Origin: Parabacteroides gordonii MS-1 = DSM 23371
Lineage (GTDB): Bacteria; Bacteroidota; Bacteroidia; Bacteroidales; Tannerellaceae
DNA: 64,000 nucleotides
Assembly (NCBI RefSeq): GCF_000969825.1
Contig: NZ_KQ033920.1
Coordinates: 747,114-811,113 of the forward strand
Direction of reading: 5' to 3'
The notes under the pieces are model-generated. The model did no database searches. It saw only the letters and a program-made list of their open reading frames with translations, and was not told the origin of the DNA. Positions 20,345 to 30,044 of the stretch are shown here, in pieces (position 1 is the stretch's first letter; the number at the start of each line of letters is the position of its first letter). A program made the position numbers and the translations under genes.

Positions 20345-22657
20345 ATGAAGAAAGTAGCTGTTCTGGTAACCTTTTTGTTGATATTCTTACAACTGGTCAA
20401 CGCACAAAAAGTAGGATTGGTTTTAAGTGGTGGAGGAGCAAAAGGTGCTGCACATATAGGAGTCATAAAAGCCCTCGAAGAAAATGGCATACCTATCGAT
20501 TATATAGCCGGTACATCCATTGGCTCCATTATTGGCAGTTTATATGCTATGGGGTATTCTCCTGAAGAGATGCTGGAGTTGATGTTGTCTGAAGAATTCG
20601 GCTACTGGCAGACCGGGACAGTGGAGAATGAATATAAATACTATTTTAAAAGACCTGATCCGACTCCCGAATTCGGCCATTTCTCTATCGACATGACTGA
20701 TTCGTTACAGATAAAAGCAAACTTCCTGCCGCAGAGCCTTATCAATCCGATCCAGATGAATCAGGCATTCATGGCACTTTTCTCTCAGGCGACAGCGAAA
20801 GCCGGATGGAATTTCGACAATCTGTTTATCCCGTTCCGTTGTGTAGCTTCCGATATTTATAGTAAGAAAGCGATCATATTCAAGAACGGTGATCTGGGTG
20901 ATGCGGTGCGTGCTTCAATGACCTTTCCATTCTTTTTCCAGCCTATCTGGAAAGATAGTATTCCTCTGTTTGATGGCGGTATTTACGACAACTTCCCGGT
21001 AGGCCCGATGAAAGAAGCTTTCCATCCGGATTTTATCTTCGGATCGACTGTTGCCGGTGGGAATAATAAGCCGTCAAACAATGCATACAACCAGCTGGAA
21101 ACGATGATCATGCAAAAGACGGATTACGATGTACCCGAGGAAGATGGCATGATGGTAAAATTCAGTTTCCCGACAGTTTCATTGCTCGACTTCCAAAAGG
21201 CCAAAGAGTTGATGGATATAGGTTATAAACGTACTATGGGGATGATAGACTCTATCAAACAAAGGGTTCCCCGCAGAGTTCCGCTTGCAGAAGTCAATAT
21301 GCGAAGGGCGGCTTATAAGGAAAGTTTGCCTCCGTTGATCTTTCAGAATATATATGTAACAGGCGTTTCTGAATCGCAACGAAAATATATCGAAGCACAG
21401 CTGCATCGTGATATGAACCATGAATTCTCGATGGAAGAGTTCAAACGGGCTTATTTTAAAATGCTTACTTCTTCAAAGATCAGGGAGATTATGCCGCATG
21501 CGGTTTACAATCGCAGGGAAAAGAAGTTTGATCTTTATCTGGACGTTAAAATGAAAGAAGAGATCACTGTCGGTTTTGGGGGAAATATATCCTCGCATCA
21601 GGCAAACCAACTGTTCCTGGGATTGGGTTATCAATATCTGGGACGTTATGCAGCCGACGTAAACGCTAATTTCCAAGTTGGAAACTCTTTCAGCGGGATT
21701 ATGCTGAGCGGACGAATTTATCTGCAAACCAAGATCCCGACTTACCTGAACTGGCAAGGAGTCTATTCCGATAAGAGATATCAGGAAAGCCAATCGCTGT
21801 TTTATGAAGATGTGTTGCCTGCCTTCATCAAGCAAAAAGAATTGTATACGAAAATTAAGTTAGGATTCCCGTTCCTGAACCGGGCTAAGTCTGAAATCGG
21901 ATTTGCATACGGACAGTTAAATGATTACTATTTTCAGAGTAATAACATGTTGTTCCCTAATTCTAAATTTGACCACAGTTGGTATAACCTGTTCAGCGGT
22001 TCGCTTAGTATAGAGCGAAATTCATTGGATGCCAAACAGTATCCGATATCCGGGCGGAAGCAGTTCCTGATAGCCCAGTATGTTACAGGGACAGAAAATT
22101 ATGATCCTTCCCCTACATCGCAGAGCCAGTCGATCAGGAAAAAAGTACATAGCTGGTTACAATTGAAAGGGGAGTGGCAGCACTATGAAACATTAAGTAA
22201 TCGTTTTAACCTGGGATTTCAGGGTGAATTGGTTATCTCCAGCAAAAACCTGATGAACAACTATACGGCATCGGTATTGCAGGCCCCGGCATTCACGCCT
22301 ACACCGCATAGCCAGATTGTTTTTAATGAGGCTTTCCGGGCTAATCAATATTTTGCAGCAGGTGTTTCACCGATCTATAAGTTTAGCAAATTACTGCATT
22401 TCCGTCTGGACTTGTATGGTTTTGCCCCTTTGTATGAAATAAAGAAAGAAATCAATGAGGAAAACCCTTATATAGCGGTTCCTTATTATGGAAAATTTCT
22501 TCATTCATTTAAGTACATGGGAGAGGCTGCTCTGGTTCTTCAATTACCTTTTGCCTCTATCAGTCTGTATGCCAATGGGTATAGTTATCCGGCAAAGAAT
22601 TTCAACTTCGGGCTGAACATCGGTTACCTGATCTTCAATCCAAAAATGTTAGATTAA
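20345..22657 (+). CDS. Patatin-like phospholipase fused to a BamA-like barrel
   Basis: A 770-residue outer-membrane enzyme. Residues 1-20 are a signal peptide. The patatin domain follows, with oxyanion motif GGGAKG (29-34), nucleophile Ser58 in GTSIGS and Asp210 in LFDGGIYDNFP. A POTRA-like region (about 340-400) leads into a C-terminal barrel of the BamA/TamA superfamily. This plan is that of PlpD-type (type Vd) proteins, in which the barrel anchors or exports the lipase. A well-formed promoter precedes it and tRNA genes follow about 75 bases later. Substrate lipid unknown. Confidence 0.9.
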   Translation: MKKVAVLVTFLLIFLQLVNAQKVGLVLSGGGAKGAAHIGVIKALEENGIPIDYIAGTSIGSIIGSLYAMGYSPEEMLELMLSEEFGYWQTGTVENEYKYYFKRPDPTPEFGHFSIDMTDSLQIKANFLPQSLINPIQMNQAFMALFSQATAKAGWNFDNLFIPFRCVASDIYSKKAIIFKNGDLGDAVRASMTFPFFFQPIWKDSIPLFDGGIYDNFPVGPMKEAFHPDFIFGSTVAGGNNKPSNNAYNQLETMIMQKTDYDVPEEDGMMVKFSFPTVSLLDFQKAKELMDIGYKRTMGMIDSIKQRVPRRVPLAEVNMRRAAYKESLPPLIFQNIYVTGVSESQRKYIEAQLHRDMNHEFSMEEFKRAYFKMLTSSKIREIMPHAVYNRREKKFDLYLDVKMKEEITVGFGGNISSHQANQLFLGLGYQYLGRYAADVNANFQVGNSFSGIMLSGRIYLQTKIPTYLNWQGVYSDKRYQESQSLFYEDVLPAFIKQKELYTKIKLGFPFLNRAKSEIGFAYGQLNDYYFQSNNMLFPNSKFDHSWYNLFSGSLSIERNSLDAKQYPISGRKQFLIAQYVTGTENYDPSPTSQSQSIRKKVHSWLQLKGEWQHYETLSNRFNLGFQGELVISSKNLMNNYTASVLQAPAFTPTPHSQIVFNEAFRANQYFAAGVSPIYKFSKLLHFRLDLYGFAPLYEIKKEINEENPYIAVPYYGKFLHSFKYMGEAALVLQLPFASISLYANGYSYPAKNFNFGLNIGYLIFNPKMLD

Positions 22658-22682
22658 ATTGAAAAAAAGATGTACTAAAGTC

Positions 22683-22712
22683 TTGCAGGTTTAAAAGAAA
22701 ACACTACCTTTG
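22683..22712 (+). promoter_or_regulatory. Promoter of the tRNA-Arg cluster
   Basis: TACCTTTG at 22705-22712 is a perfect -7 element with TTG (22683-22685) 19 bases upstream. It lies 21 bases before the first tRNA. Confidence 0.75.
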
Positions 22713-22733
22713 CACTCGCAATCACGAAACAAT

Positions 22734-22810
22734 GGCCGCGTAGCTCAACTGAATAGAGTAGCTGACTACGGATCAGCCGGTTACAGGTTTGAATCCTGTC
22801 GCGGTCACCA
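22734..22810 (+). tRNA. tRNA-Arg (anticodon ACG), copy 1
   Basis: A full cloverleaf: acceptor stem GGCCGCG/CGCGGTC, D stem GCTC/GAGT, anticodon stem GCTGA/TCAGC around the loop CTACGGA (anticodon ACG), T arm ACAGG/CCTGT with TTTGAAT. The 3' CCA is encoded. It reads CGN arginine codons after A34 deamination. Identical in its body to the next two copies. Confidence 0.97.
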
Positions 22811-22843
22811 TTCGAGATTACAGTTTAAACAGAAATAAAGATT

Positions 22844-22920
22844 GGCCGCGTAGCTCAACTGAATAGAGTAGCTGACTACGGATCAGCCGGTTACAGGTTT
22901 GAATCCTGTCGCGGTCACCA
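22844..22920 (+). tRNA. tRNA-Arg (anticodon ACG), copy 2
   Basis: Same sequence as copy 1 including the encoded CCA. The 33-base spacer resembles the one before copy 3 (shared AGTTTAAACAGAAATA), so the unit, period 110-111 bases, was duplicated as a block. Confidence 0.97.
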
Positions 22921-22954
22921 TCCGAATTAAAGTTTAAACAGAAATATAAAGATT

Positions 22955-23028
22955 GGCCGCGTAGCTCAACTGAATAGAGTAGCTGACTACGGATCAGCCG
23001 GTTACAGGTTTGAATCCTGTCGCGGTCA
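22955..23028 (+). tRNA. tRNA-Arg (anticodon ACG), copy 3, CCA not encoded
   Basis: The body is identical to copies 1 and 2, but after the discriminator A the sequence is CGG instead of CCA, so maturation would need CCA-adding enzyme. It is the last copy before the terminator. Confidence 0.95.
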
Positions 23029-23041
23029 CGGAATAATAAAG

Positions 23042-23076
23042 AAAGCGTTGAAGTAGTAATATTTCAACGCTTTTTA
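23042..23076. terminator. Terminator between the tRNA cluster and the eCIS operon
   Basis: An 11-bp stem (AAAGCGTTGAA/TTCAACGCTTT) with a 10-base loop and T run on the plus strand. The minus strand also reads into a T-rich tail, so it probably ends the eCIS transcript too. Confidence 0.88.
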
Positions 23077-23104
23077 TTTGTTAGGGTTTATGTTTGTTAC
23101 TGGC

Positions 23105-24394
23105 CTATAATTTCAGCTTTTCTTTCTGTAGCGCATTGTTCAATATAGATTTATTGAGAGACTTATCCTTCTGATTTACCAGCGACAACGCACATCGCCT
23201 GATTACGTTGGTAATAGCACCTCCTGAGAGTTCTGTTCCGGCTGCCATGATTATTAGTTCTTCATCTACACCACCCGGCCAGTTTTTCAACATCTTCCGC
23301 CATATTTCCGCACGCAGTTCTTCCGTTGGCATCGGGAAATAGATCACTGACTGGAAACGACGGGAGAATGCTTCGTCGATATTTGAACGCAGGTTTGTTG
23401 CCAGAATGATCATGCTGGGGAAATCTTCTATCCGTTGTAAAAGATAAGCGACTTCCTGATTGGCATGCCGGTCGTTGGAAGTGTTGGTAGAGGTACGTTT
23501 ACCGAACAGGGCGTCCGCTTCATCAAAGAAAAGGATCCAGTTCCTGTTTTCGGCAAGATCGAATACTCTGGCGAGGTTCTTTTCTGTTTCCCCGATATAT
23601 TTGGATACGATCATGGAAAGGTCTATCCGGTAAACATCCATATTATTTTTTTGACCGAGCAGGGTTGCTGCCAATGTCTTTCCCGTGCCCGGCGGCCCAT
23701 AAAACAATGAACGGTATCCGGCTTTCAGGATACGGGACAATCCCCAGTCTTCCATGATGGTCTTGCCGGAAGAGATCCAGGTATTGATCTCTTCCAGCTC
23801 GGTTGCCACCTGGTAATCCAGTACCATATCGTCCCAGTTCAGTTCCGTAGTAATGCGTTTGGCGGGAAAACCGATATTATAGTCCGGTTTATATTCTTTA
23901 TCCAGTAAGACACGGCTCAGAAACTCTTCCGATATCCGCAATTGTCCGCTCAGGAACGGTTCCCCTTCACCGGCACCTTCCAGACGGAGAATGTTTTTCG
24001 TATAGAACCAGTGATCCTTCTGAAAATATTCGATGACAGCCTTCCGCCTGTCCGTATTTTCCCCTGCAATAACGAATACAGCCGTTTCTCCGGTAGGAAG
24101 AAAGCCACCATGCGACAAGCCTTTCCAACCGCCAAACTCTGTGTATTGACGGTCGAAGTTCTTGTTCTGCACAAAAAAGATATCCAGTATCTGCGGACAG
24201 ATGTGTGGCATCAATGCCAGCATCACGACAATCCGCTCCTGAAAGGTAATCTTTTGTACATCTGCCACTTTTTCCATCCAACCGTTGGAGGGTAGGCGAA
24301 TCTGTTCCAGCGAAGTGTATTCACACTCCTGCTGGAAATAGTGCTGTATGGCAACCGTCAATACCTGATTGAACCAAACAATATATTCGTTCAT
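23105..24394 (-). CDS. eCIS AAA+ ATPase (Afp15-like)
   Basis: A 429-residue ATPase, the last gene of the injection-system operon. An N-terminal helical domain of about 200 residues precedes the AAA core with Walker A GPPGTGKT (about 233-240), Walker B FFDEAD (about 289-294), sensor-1 IILATNL and an arginine finger in DEAFSRRFQ. AAA proteins of this kind are a hallmark of extracellular contractile injection systems, including Afp15, where they act in assembly. It differs from T6SS ClpV, which is a double-ring Hsp100. It lies 12 bases after the DUF4157 gene. Confidence 0.93.
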   Translation of the reverse strand: MNEYIVWFNQVLTVAIQHYFQQECEYTSLEQIRLPSNGWMEKVADVQKITFQERIVVMLALMPHICPQILDIFFVQNKNFDRQYTEFGGWKGLSHGGFLPTGETAVFVIAGENTDRRKAVIEYFQKDHWFYTKNILRLEGAGEGEPFLSGQLRISEEFLSRVLLDKEYKPDYNIGFPAKRITTELNWDDMVLDYQVATELEEINTWISSGKTIMEDWGLSRILKAGYRSLFYGPPGTGKTLAATLLGQKNNMDVYRIDLSMIVSKYIGETEKNLARVFDLAENRNWILFFDEADALFGKRTSTNTSNDRHANQEVAYLLQRIEDFPSMIILATNLRSNIDEAFSRRFQSVIYFPMPTEELRAEIWRKMLKNWPGGVDEELIIMAAGTELSGGAITNVIRRCALSLVNQKDKSLNKSILNNALQKEKLKL

Positions 24395-24406
24395 CCTTTC
24401 CTTATC

Positions 24407-24928
24407 TTACAAGCTGTTAGCCTTTGAACCCATTACATCCGCTTCATGTTCCAGGCCAGCATTGTCGTTGACGGGCATTCCTCCGACTTCCGTTGTTGGT
24501 TCTACACGCCCCGCCATTTGTTGGGCTACATGCCAGGCCTCATGGGGCAAATGCTGTTCCTGCCCCGGAGCCACGTGGATATCCGTTCCTTGCGTATAGG
24601 CAAGGGCCTGTACTGTAGCCGGCTGGGATGAATTATAATGTACTTTTACATCATCCAGGGAATAGCCTGAAAGGTTTTCCACACCGGCTTTCAGGTTATC
24701 GGGCAGTCCGGTATTGTTCGGTTTCATTTGCAAGGATTCGTCCTCGTCCTCCTCTAGTTGGATCGCTTTGTCGAATTTGCCTTGAAGTGTGTCGTCCTCG
24801 TCTTCGCCAATCCGCTGCAATGGTAGATTCATTGAGCGGTTGTCGACAAATTGCAAAGATCCGCTACCATCCAGTTTTTGCTGGATGGTGCGGGCTGTCT
24901 TTTCCTGATATGCTTTTTCTGTTTTCAT
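24407..24928 (-). CDS. DUF4157 (eCIS core) protein
   Basis: A 173-residue protein with a putative metallopeptidase-like core. HEAWH at residues 129-133 is a HExxH zinc motif and GLEHEADVMG near 160 supplies a likely third ligand. The N-terminal half is acidic and disordered-looking and carries FVDNRS (27-32) followed by LQRI, a leader type I recall from eCIS-linked proteins. No toxin domain follows the core, unlike many DUF4157 proteins that are toxin carriers. It may therefore process or load cargo rather than be cargo. DUF4157 is strongly associated with eCIS loci; the peptidase activity is not proven. Confidence 0.9.
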   Translation of the reverse strand: MKTEKAYQEKTARTIQQKLDGSGSLQFVDNRSMNLPLQRIGEDEDDTLQGKFDKAIQLEEDEDESLQMKPNNTGLPDNLKAGVENLSGYSLDDVKVHYNSSQPATVQALAYTQGTDIHVAPGQEQHLPHEAWHVAQQMAGRVEPTTEVGGMPVNDNAGLEHEADVMGSKANSL

Positions 24929-24962
24929 ACCTGATGTTGTTTATTGTTGTACAAAATCTGTT

Positions 24963-27779
24963 TTAAAACGTTTGCTTATCGTGCCAGATAATTTGTATAT
25001 AATTTTCCAACCAGGGATAACGGATCTGTTTGAATGACCATGGAACAGATTCCAGCAAGATATCATATCCCCGCTCTTCTATGGTCAGTAACCATTTTTC
25101 TTTCTGCTGTTCCAACCGCCCGTTGCGGTGAATAAAGGTTTCCTGAAAACCCCTCATAGAAGTACCGTCCATTTTCCTCCAGTTTGCTTTTACTGCCTTG
25201 ATCAAACTTTCGGCCGTATCCTTTTCTTCTTGGGTCAATTCTAACTGTTTCGGTAGTGGGATGTGCATCGGCAGGTTGACAAGCAGGCGGTTAAACACCA
25301 GTTCCATTTCCTGATATGTCTTTTCTTCCAGACAGGTCAGGTATTGCAGCAGGAATACAGCACGGATTTGCGATGCCGTGTCCTTAAATGCTTTCTTATC
25401 TTTGTCCAAATAATCAAGCATAACAAATAAACGTGGAAACCACGGGTTAAACAGACAAAGCCCTGCGTTAGTGATAAAGAAGTTATTGGGAACTTCTCTC
25501 TGTTCTTCTTCATTAAAATAAGATCTTTCTTCCATAACATTTAATATTTGTTTAACAATATGTGTTGTTTCTTTTCTTTCAACTTCAGTTTTCTCTTGCT
25601 GGGTAGGAAGCGGTTGTGCGAACGAGCGCATTCCTTCCGTCATATTCGATGTTTCAGTAAGCTGTGTTATCGGTGTTCTATTCGATTTTCCTGTATAAAC
25701 AAGATACAAATACGACAGAAATTTGTGTTCTGTTTCTTCCTTTGTAAAACTTCTTTTACCTAATGTGTCTGTGTCTTGCATATAGAGTAGAAGGGCTTGC
25801 GAAAAAGCTGTTGAAAGAACCATACTTCCTCTGGTCAGGAAAGGGTAATCGTCTATTTTGTCCTGTATCCATTGCATTGTCTGTAACAATACCGATGCCT
25901 GATAAAAATTCACCCGCGTAATGCTTTGCAAGAGTTGAGATACAGAGATATCGGCAGAAAGGAGAGGAATCATTTTGCTCTCTTTGGGTTGTTTTCGGAG
26001 CAAATGAATCCAGTCCAGAGGCTTTTCTACAGCCATCTTTTGCAACAACTCCCGTTTGCTGTCCTGAGAAACTGTTGTATCTTCCAGCCAATTGATAAAC
26101 CCCTTATCAGTATTCCAACAACTTTCCAGCAATGTTTGAAGGATATTAAAATCGCTTTCGCGGTGTTCCTTGTCTTTACAACTTTTCTCCGCCAGATATA
26201 GTTCTGTCGTTACTAATTCGATGGCATCTTCATTGTCGGTATCTGTAATAATCCGATAGATCCATCGTAACAGTTGCCTGATATTATCCGCTTCGGTTTT
26301 GCCTTGACATCCGTTGCCTATCCAGAGAAGCACAGCTTTTCGAATGGTAAAATCCAATTGAACACTGGTAACCACATTCAGCCAGTCGATCTTCGGTGCA
26401 TGGCTTTGTAGATAACTTCTCATTTGCTCCACCATTGCCATTGCAGTGAATGAAATGGAAACAAGCAGTTGGTTTATGATAGCCATACTGGTTATCTCTG
26501 TCAATGTAGAAATTAATGCATCCTCTTTGACTGCTACTGTTTGTAGCCAATGTGTCAGTTTCTCCGGATTCTTTTTTGCATACAGAGTAATCAATATCCG
26601 CTTGTCTGTATCGCTTCGCTGTGTATCTTTCAGGAAAGCAGCCAGGGTGGAGATATCTGCCGGATAGCGGTTTTCCTCCTTTTCTGATGACGGTATTTCT
26701 TTTCCTTCCTTTGCAAGCGGTAACCGAAGGAGCGACAGGTTCAGAAATATCCGGTACAGTTCCCGGTTGAAATAGCTGTCATGCATGGGCGAGCCATCGG
26801 GATTATGCGGCTGTTGGTCGTAGATTGCATTTAATACTTCTATATAATCGGTAGAACTGAATACTTCCAGCAGGAAACCGACAGTCAATTCCGCTTTGGA
26901 GAAGTAGAACGAATAGGTTTGCTTGTGGATAAACGTGAGCAACCGATGATGTAAGTGGCGGATAAAATCGCTCTTGTCGCCGAAGATAACGAGACCATTG
27001 AACGGATAATACCGGATAAGCCACTCGTACAGGTAATGCCAGTAGGGCGGAAGATCGACTTCGGCGTGTTCTCCGGCTTCAACCTCCATGATCCGTTGGA
27101 CGGATATGGTATCGAGTAGTTCTGCCATACTTAGTAGTGCGGTATCATTTTCCGCTTCGTGGATGAAACGTATGGGAATATCTGGCTTTGCCACCAAAAG
27201 CCTTACCAGGAAACGGCGTTTCTCATGTAGGGTGGCTGCGGGTTCGGAAAGTGCAGCGACATAAAGCCGGAGAAATACCTCTTCGTTATCCGCCTGCCAG
27301 AACAGACGCTGCAGAGCATTCTCTTTATTCAGACACAACTTCGATATCTTATTGATGCAGGTTGATGATTGTGTCGCTATCCATTCCAGTTCTTCTGCCA
27401 GGTTGAAACTTTCGTCCGACCATTCCGCTTTCGGATAGCCGTACTCCAGATAGAAAAGCAGGTTTTGCAACCGGGAAATACCGGTACTTTCTTCCCGGTT
27501 TCCGGCAGATATATTCAACAAAGGCAAGGCTCTCTGTAATTTATCCCGGAGCCTACGCGGAAACTCCTGGTAGAAATCCTCTTCCAGGATATCGCCCAGA
27601 TCGAGATCGAGTAGTTCTATCTCATGTAGTACCTTTTCCTTATCATAAACGGACAGGCATTCTTCAACCACTTTTTCCACACAGGCATGGCAAAAGTTGT
27701 CCCAGTTGGCATACAATCCGTATGTAAACTGTTCATCTACTGCAGTGAACCCAAACGATATGTTGTCAATACGTATCAT
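24963..27779 (-). CDS. eCIS tape measure protein
   Basis: A 938-residue, mostly helical protein. The start (MIRIDNISFGFTAVDEQF) and the acidic ELLDLDLGDILEEDFYQEFP stretch at about residues 54-73 are typical of the contractile injection system tape-measure family (Afp14-like), which sets tail length and occupies the tube lumen. A low-complexity Glu/Lys/Thr region near residues 720-745 precedes a conserved C-terminal part with VPWSFKQIRYPWL. Its start overlaps the stop of the upstream baseplate gene by 14 bases. Assignment rests on family features and on its place between baseplate and DUF4157 genes. Confidence 0.88.
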   Translation of the reverse strand: MIRIDNISFGFTAVDEQFTYGLYANWDNFCHACVEKVVEECLSVYDKEKVLHEIELLDLDLGDILEEDFYQEFPRRLRDKLQRALPLLNISAGNREESTGISRLQNLLFYLEYGYPKAEWSDESFNLAEELEWIATQSSTCINKISKLCLNKENALQRLFWQADNEEVFLRLYVAALSEPAATLHEKRRFLVRLLVAKPDIPIRFIHEAENDTALLSMAELLDTISVQRIMEVEAGEHAEVDLPPYWHYLYEWLIRYYPFNGLVIFGDKSDFIRHLHHRLLTFIHKQTYSFYFSKAELTVGFLLEVFSSTDYIEVLNAIYDQQPHNPDGSPMHDSYFNRELYRIFLNLSLLRLPLAKEGKEIPSSEKEENRYPADISTLAAFLKDTQRSDTDKRILITLYAKKNPEKLTHWLQTVAVKEDALISTLTEITSMAIINQLLVSISFTAMAMVEQMRSYLQSHAPKIDWLNVVTSVQLDFTIRKAVLLWIGNGCQGKTEADNIRQLLRWIYRIITDTDNEDAIELVTTELYLAEKSCKDKEHRESDFNILQTLLESCWNTDKGFINWLEDTTVSQDSKRELLQKMAVEKPLDWIHLLRKQPKESKMIPLLSADISVSQLLQSITRVNFYQASVLLQTMQWIQDKIDDYPFLTRGSMVLSTAFSQALLLYMQDTDTLGKRSFTKEETEHKFLSYLYLVYTGKSNRTPITQLTETSNMTEGMRSFAQPLPTQQEKTEVERKETTHIVKQILNVMEERSYFNEEEQREVPNNFFITNAGLCLFNPWFPRLFVMLDYLDKDKKAFKDTASQIRAVFLLQYLTCLEEKTYQEMELVFNRLLVNLPMHIPLPKQLELTQEEKDTAESLIKAVKANWRKMDGTSMRGFQETFIHRNGRLEQQKEKWLLTIEERGYDILLESVPWSFKQIRYPWLENYIQIIWHDKQTF

Positions 27780-30015
27780 CCAGTGTATTCTTATCTTTAT
27801 CCTTTACCTTTTTTAATATTCCGTTCATCGTATCCTGCAGCATCTCTACGTCATCCATATATTGTTTAGCCAGCGCCTGTCGCCACAGTCTGTAACAGTC
27901 TTCGAACTCCTGCATGAAGGCAATATTCAACCAGTAAATCGTACCACTCAGATGGGCGGGTAATATGGAACGCAACAAATCACGGCAGACTTCGCGGAAA
28001 CGAGGTGACCAGAAGCGAGCCGTCCACGAGGGCAATACGAGCGACAGTGTGAACGGATGGGATTTGGAAAGCACCGGTTCGACGATGTAGAGCGTTTCAC
28101 ATGCATGGTTGAGTTCCTGCAGGTAATAGCGCAGGATGTTGGCAAGCGAATTCAGTTCAACCTTTTTATTGGTTCGCCCGAGGTTCATCCAGATATTTTC
28201 CTCCCGGTTGCGGAATACCAGCATATACTCATTCTCATCGGCTAGCACGAGCCGGTAATTATCCAGGAAAATGCCTCCCCGGAACAGGCCGCTACTGATA
28301 AAGTTCTGGTTGAATACAGGCAGTTCCGTGCGTAACCTGCTGTATTGTTCGAATTTTTCATTCTCGTCTTCCGGCTGCTTTTCATGAACAATAGGTTCCA
28401 TATGGCAGTTTTCGAGTATTCGTTCATCGATCAGCCTGGCGTTTATGAAGTTTCGTGGAATTTTTCCTTTTCCGTTTGTTTTCATCAACATAAGATTATG
28501 GCTGGCCAGAACGTTTCCTACCGAACGGTTCTCGTTCCAACTGATGCCAAGCAGACGGCAGAACCATTCTTTCGCCACTGCTACATTTTCTTTTCCATCC
28601 GAATCGGTAATATTCCTTGCCTGGGCGCGATTCTTTATCAGATAAGCGATATACCGGAGGAAACCTGCACGGCGACGCAGTATTTCTTCTTTTGTTTCAC
28701 CATAGTTATCAAATTCCTCCATCCATGCCGGTTGGCTTTCCACACAGTACAACTGGTCGAGGAAATCCATATAGCGGCTTTTTAGTGCATATATATTATG
28801 GGAGACCGGGTAATCTATATCTTTTGCCTCAATGGAGAGTAGACGATCCAACTTTTTTACTTCAGACAATCCCTGCTCGATTGTCTGATCGTACAGTTTA
28901 AGATAGGCCTCGAAGGAAGTAAGAGGCTTCCGATCCGGGGAGAGGTTGTAGCATGCCGGGAAATCCCGGGCGATGGGGTAGTGAGTGAATATGTCGTGGT
29001 TAGTGCCTTTCAAGCCTGCCCATTGATAGTTCCGTTTTTCCTCCGGGATATATACCTTAGTATTATAAAGTTCACTTAATTGTTTTGTGAACTTCTCCAT
29101 ATCAACCTGTACCTGAGAACATCCGCAATAAATATCTACCTTCAAATCGTCTTTCTTGCGGGGTATTTTAAGACTATATCCTCCGGAGAAATTGGTCAGT
29201 GGCTCGTTGTTCTTCATCAGATAGCAGACGCTGAACGATTTGATGCCCTTCACCTGCCAGAGTTTATTATACAGTTCATATTCGGTATTCTGCTGCCGGG
29301 GGATTACAACACGTACGGTATCGTCTGAACCCTCCAGCCATTCTTCGAGCGGCATGCCGGAGATTTCCTGTTCTTCCGGGGTGGAGATACTCACTGCACC
29401 GGATAAATAACGCAGGATGATCTGATAGATTTCTACCAGCATGAGGGTGGCATCCTGTCCCGGCTCGATTTCGAATCTCGCATGAAACTCCAGTTCTTCG
29501 GGTTTCACGACAATGACCTGGTTAAGATATTCGCACAGGTTACGGTGTTCGTTGTAGACCATCTGAACCCTCTCCACCAAGGCCTCACTTTTTACTTCTT
29601 TATTAAAAGGAGGAAGAACGATCTTGACGGTGTAACCACCGGTAGCCGGGTCACACTCTACCCATACATTCTCCAGTTCGGGGATATGGGAGAAGAACAA
29701 CCTGCGGTAATCTTCTGTCGTGACGGGAGCCGTGGTATAGACTTCGCCGGGAGGGAAGAGGCCGAAACGCTTCGGGTTGAAGTTTTCACCTTCCCCTGTC
29801 AGGTAGTCTGCCAAATCGAAGCCCAGCTTGTAGCTTGTTTCCGTCAATGCATAGTTGGCTATGTCTGCCAACGTCACACCGGGATCATGGACGTTGAAGT
29901 CCGTCCATACTTTTCCCGACAGGCGCTGCACTTCTTCCAACGTCTTTTTTTGCAGGCGTGAGTACAGGTTCTCACCTTCTTCCTGTTGTCTGATATATGG
30001 TTCTTTGCCATCCAT
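27766..30015 (-). CDS. eCIS baseplate wedge protein, gpJ/gp6-like (second copy)
   Basis: A 749-residue structural protein. The N-terminal WTDFNVHDPGVTLADIANYAL (about residues 37-57) is the diagnostic gpJ/Afp11-12 motif of baseplate wedge proteins. No signal peptide or membrane segment is present. Together with the larger gpJ-like protein it would form the ring that triggers sheath contraction (Afp11/Afp12 pair). The gene follows a 245-residue unknown by 29 bases and overlaps the tape-measure gene. Placement as the Afp12-like partner is inferred from order and size. Confidence 0.85.
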   Translation of the reverse strand: MDGKEPYIRQQEEGENLYSRLQKKTLEEVQRLSGKVWTDFNVHDPGVTLADIANYALTETSYKLGFDLADYLTGEGENFNPKRFGLFPPGEVYTTAPVTTEDYRRLFFSHIPELENVWVECDPATGGYTVKIVLPPFNKEVKSEALVERVQMVYNEHRNLCEYLNQVIVVKPEELEFHARFEIEPGQDATLMLVEIYQIILRYLSGAVSISTPEEQEISGMPLEEWLEGSDDTVRVVIPRQQNTEYELYNKLWQVKGIKSFSVCYLMKNNEPLTNFSGGYSLKIPRKKDDLKVDIYCGCSQVQVDMEKFTKQLSELYNTKVYIPEEKRNYQWAGLKGTNHDIFTHYPIARDFPACYNLSPDRKPLTSFEAYLKLYDQTIEQGLSEVKKLDRLLSIEAKDIDYPVSHNIYALKSRYMDFLDQLYCVESQPAWMEEFDNYGETKEEILRRRAGFLRYIAYLIKNRAQARNITDSDGKENVAVAKEWFCRLLGISWNENRSVGNVLASHNLMLMKTNGKGKIPRNFINARLIDERILENCHMEPIVHEKQPEDENEKFEQYSRLRTELPVFNQNFISSGLFRGGIFLDNYRLVLADENEYMLVFRNREENIWMNLGRTNKKVELNSLANILRYYLQELNHACETLYIVEPVLSKSHPFTLSLVLPSWTARFWSPRFREVCRDLLRSILPAHLSGTIYWLNIAFMQEFEDCYRLWRQALAKQYMDDVEMLQDTMNGILKKVKDKDKNTLDDTY

Positions 30016-30044
30016 CTTCGTATCTTCTCGTTAGTTACAACGTA

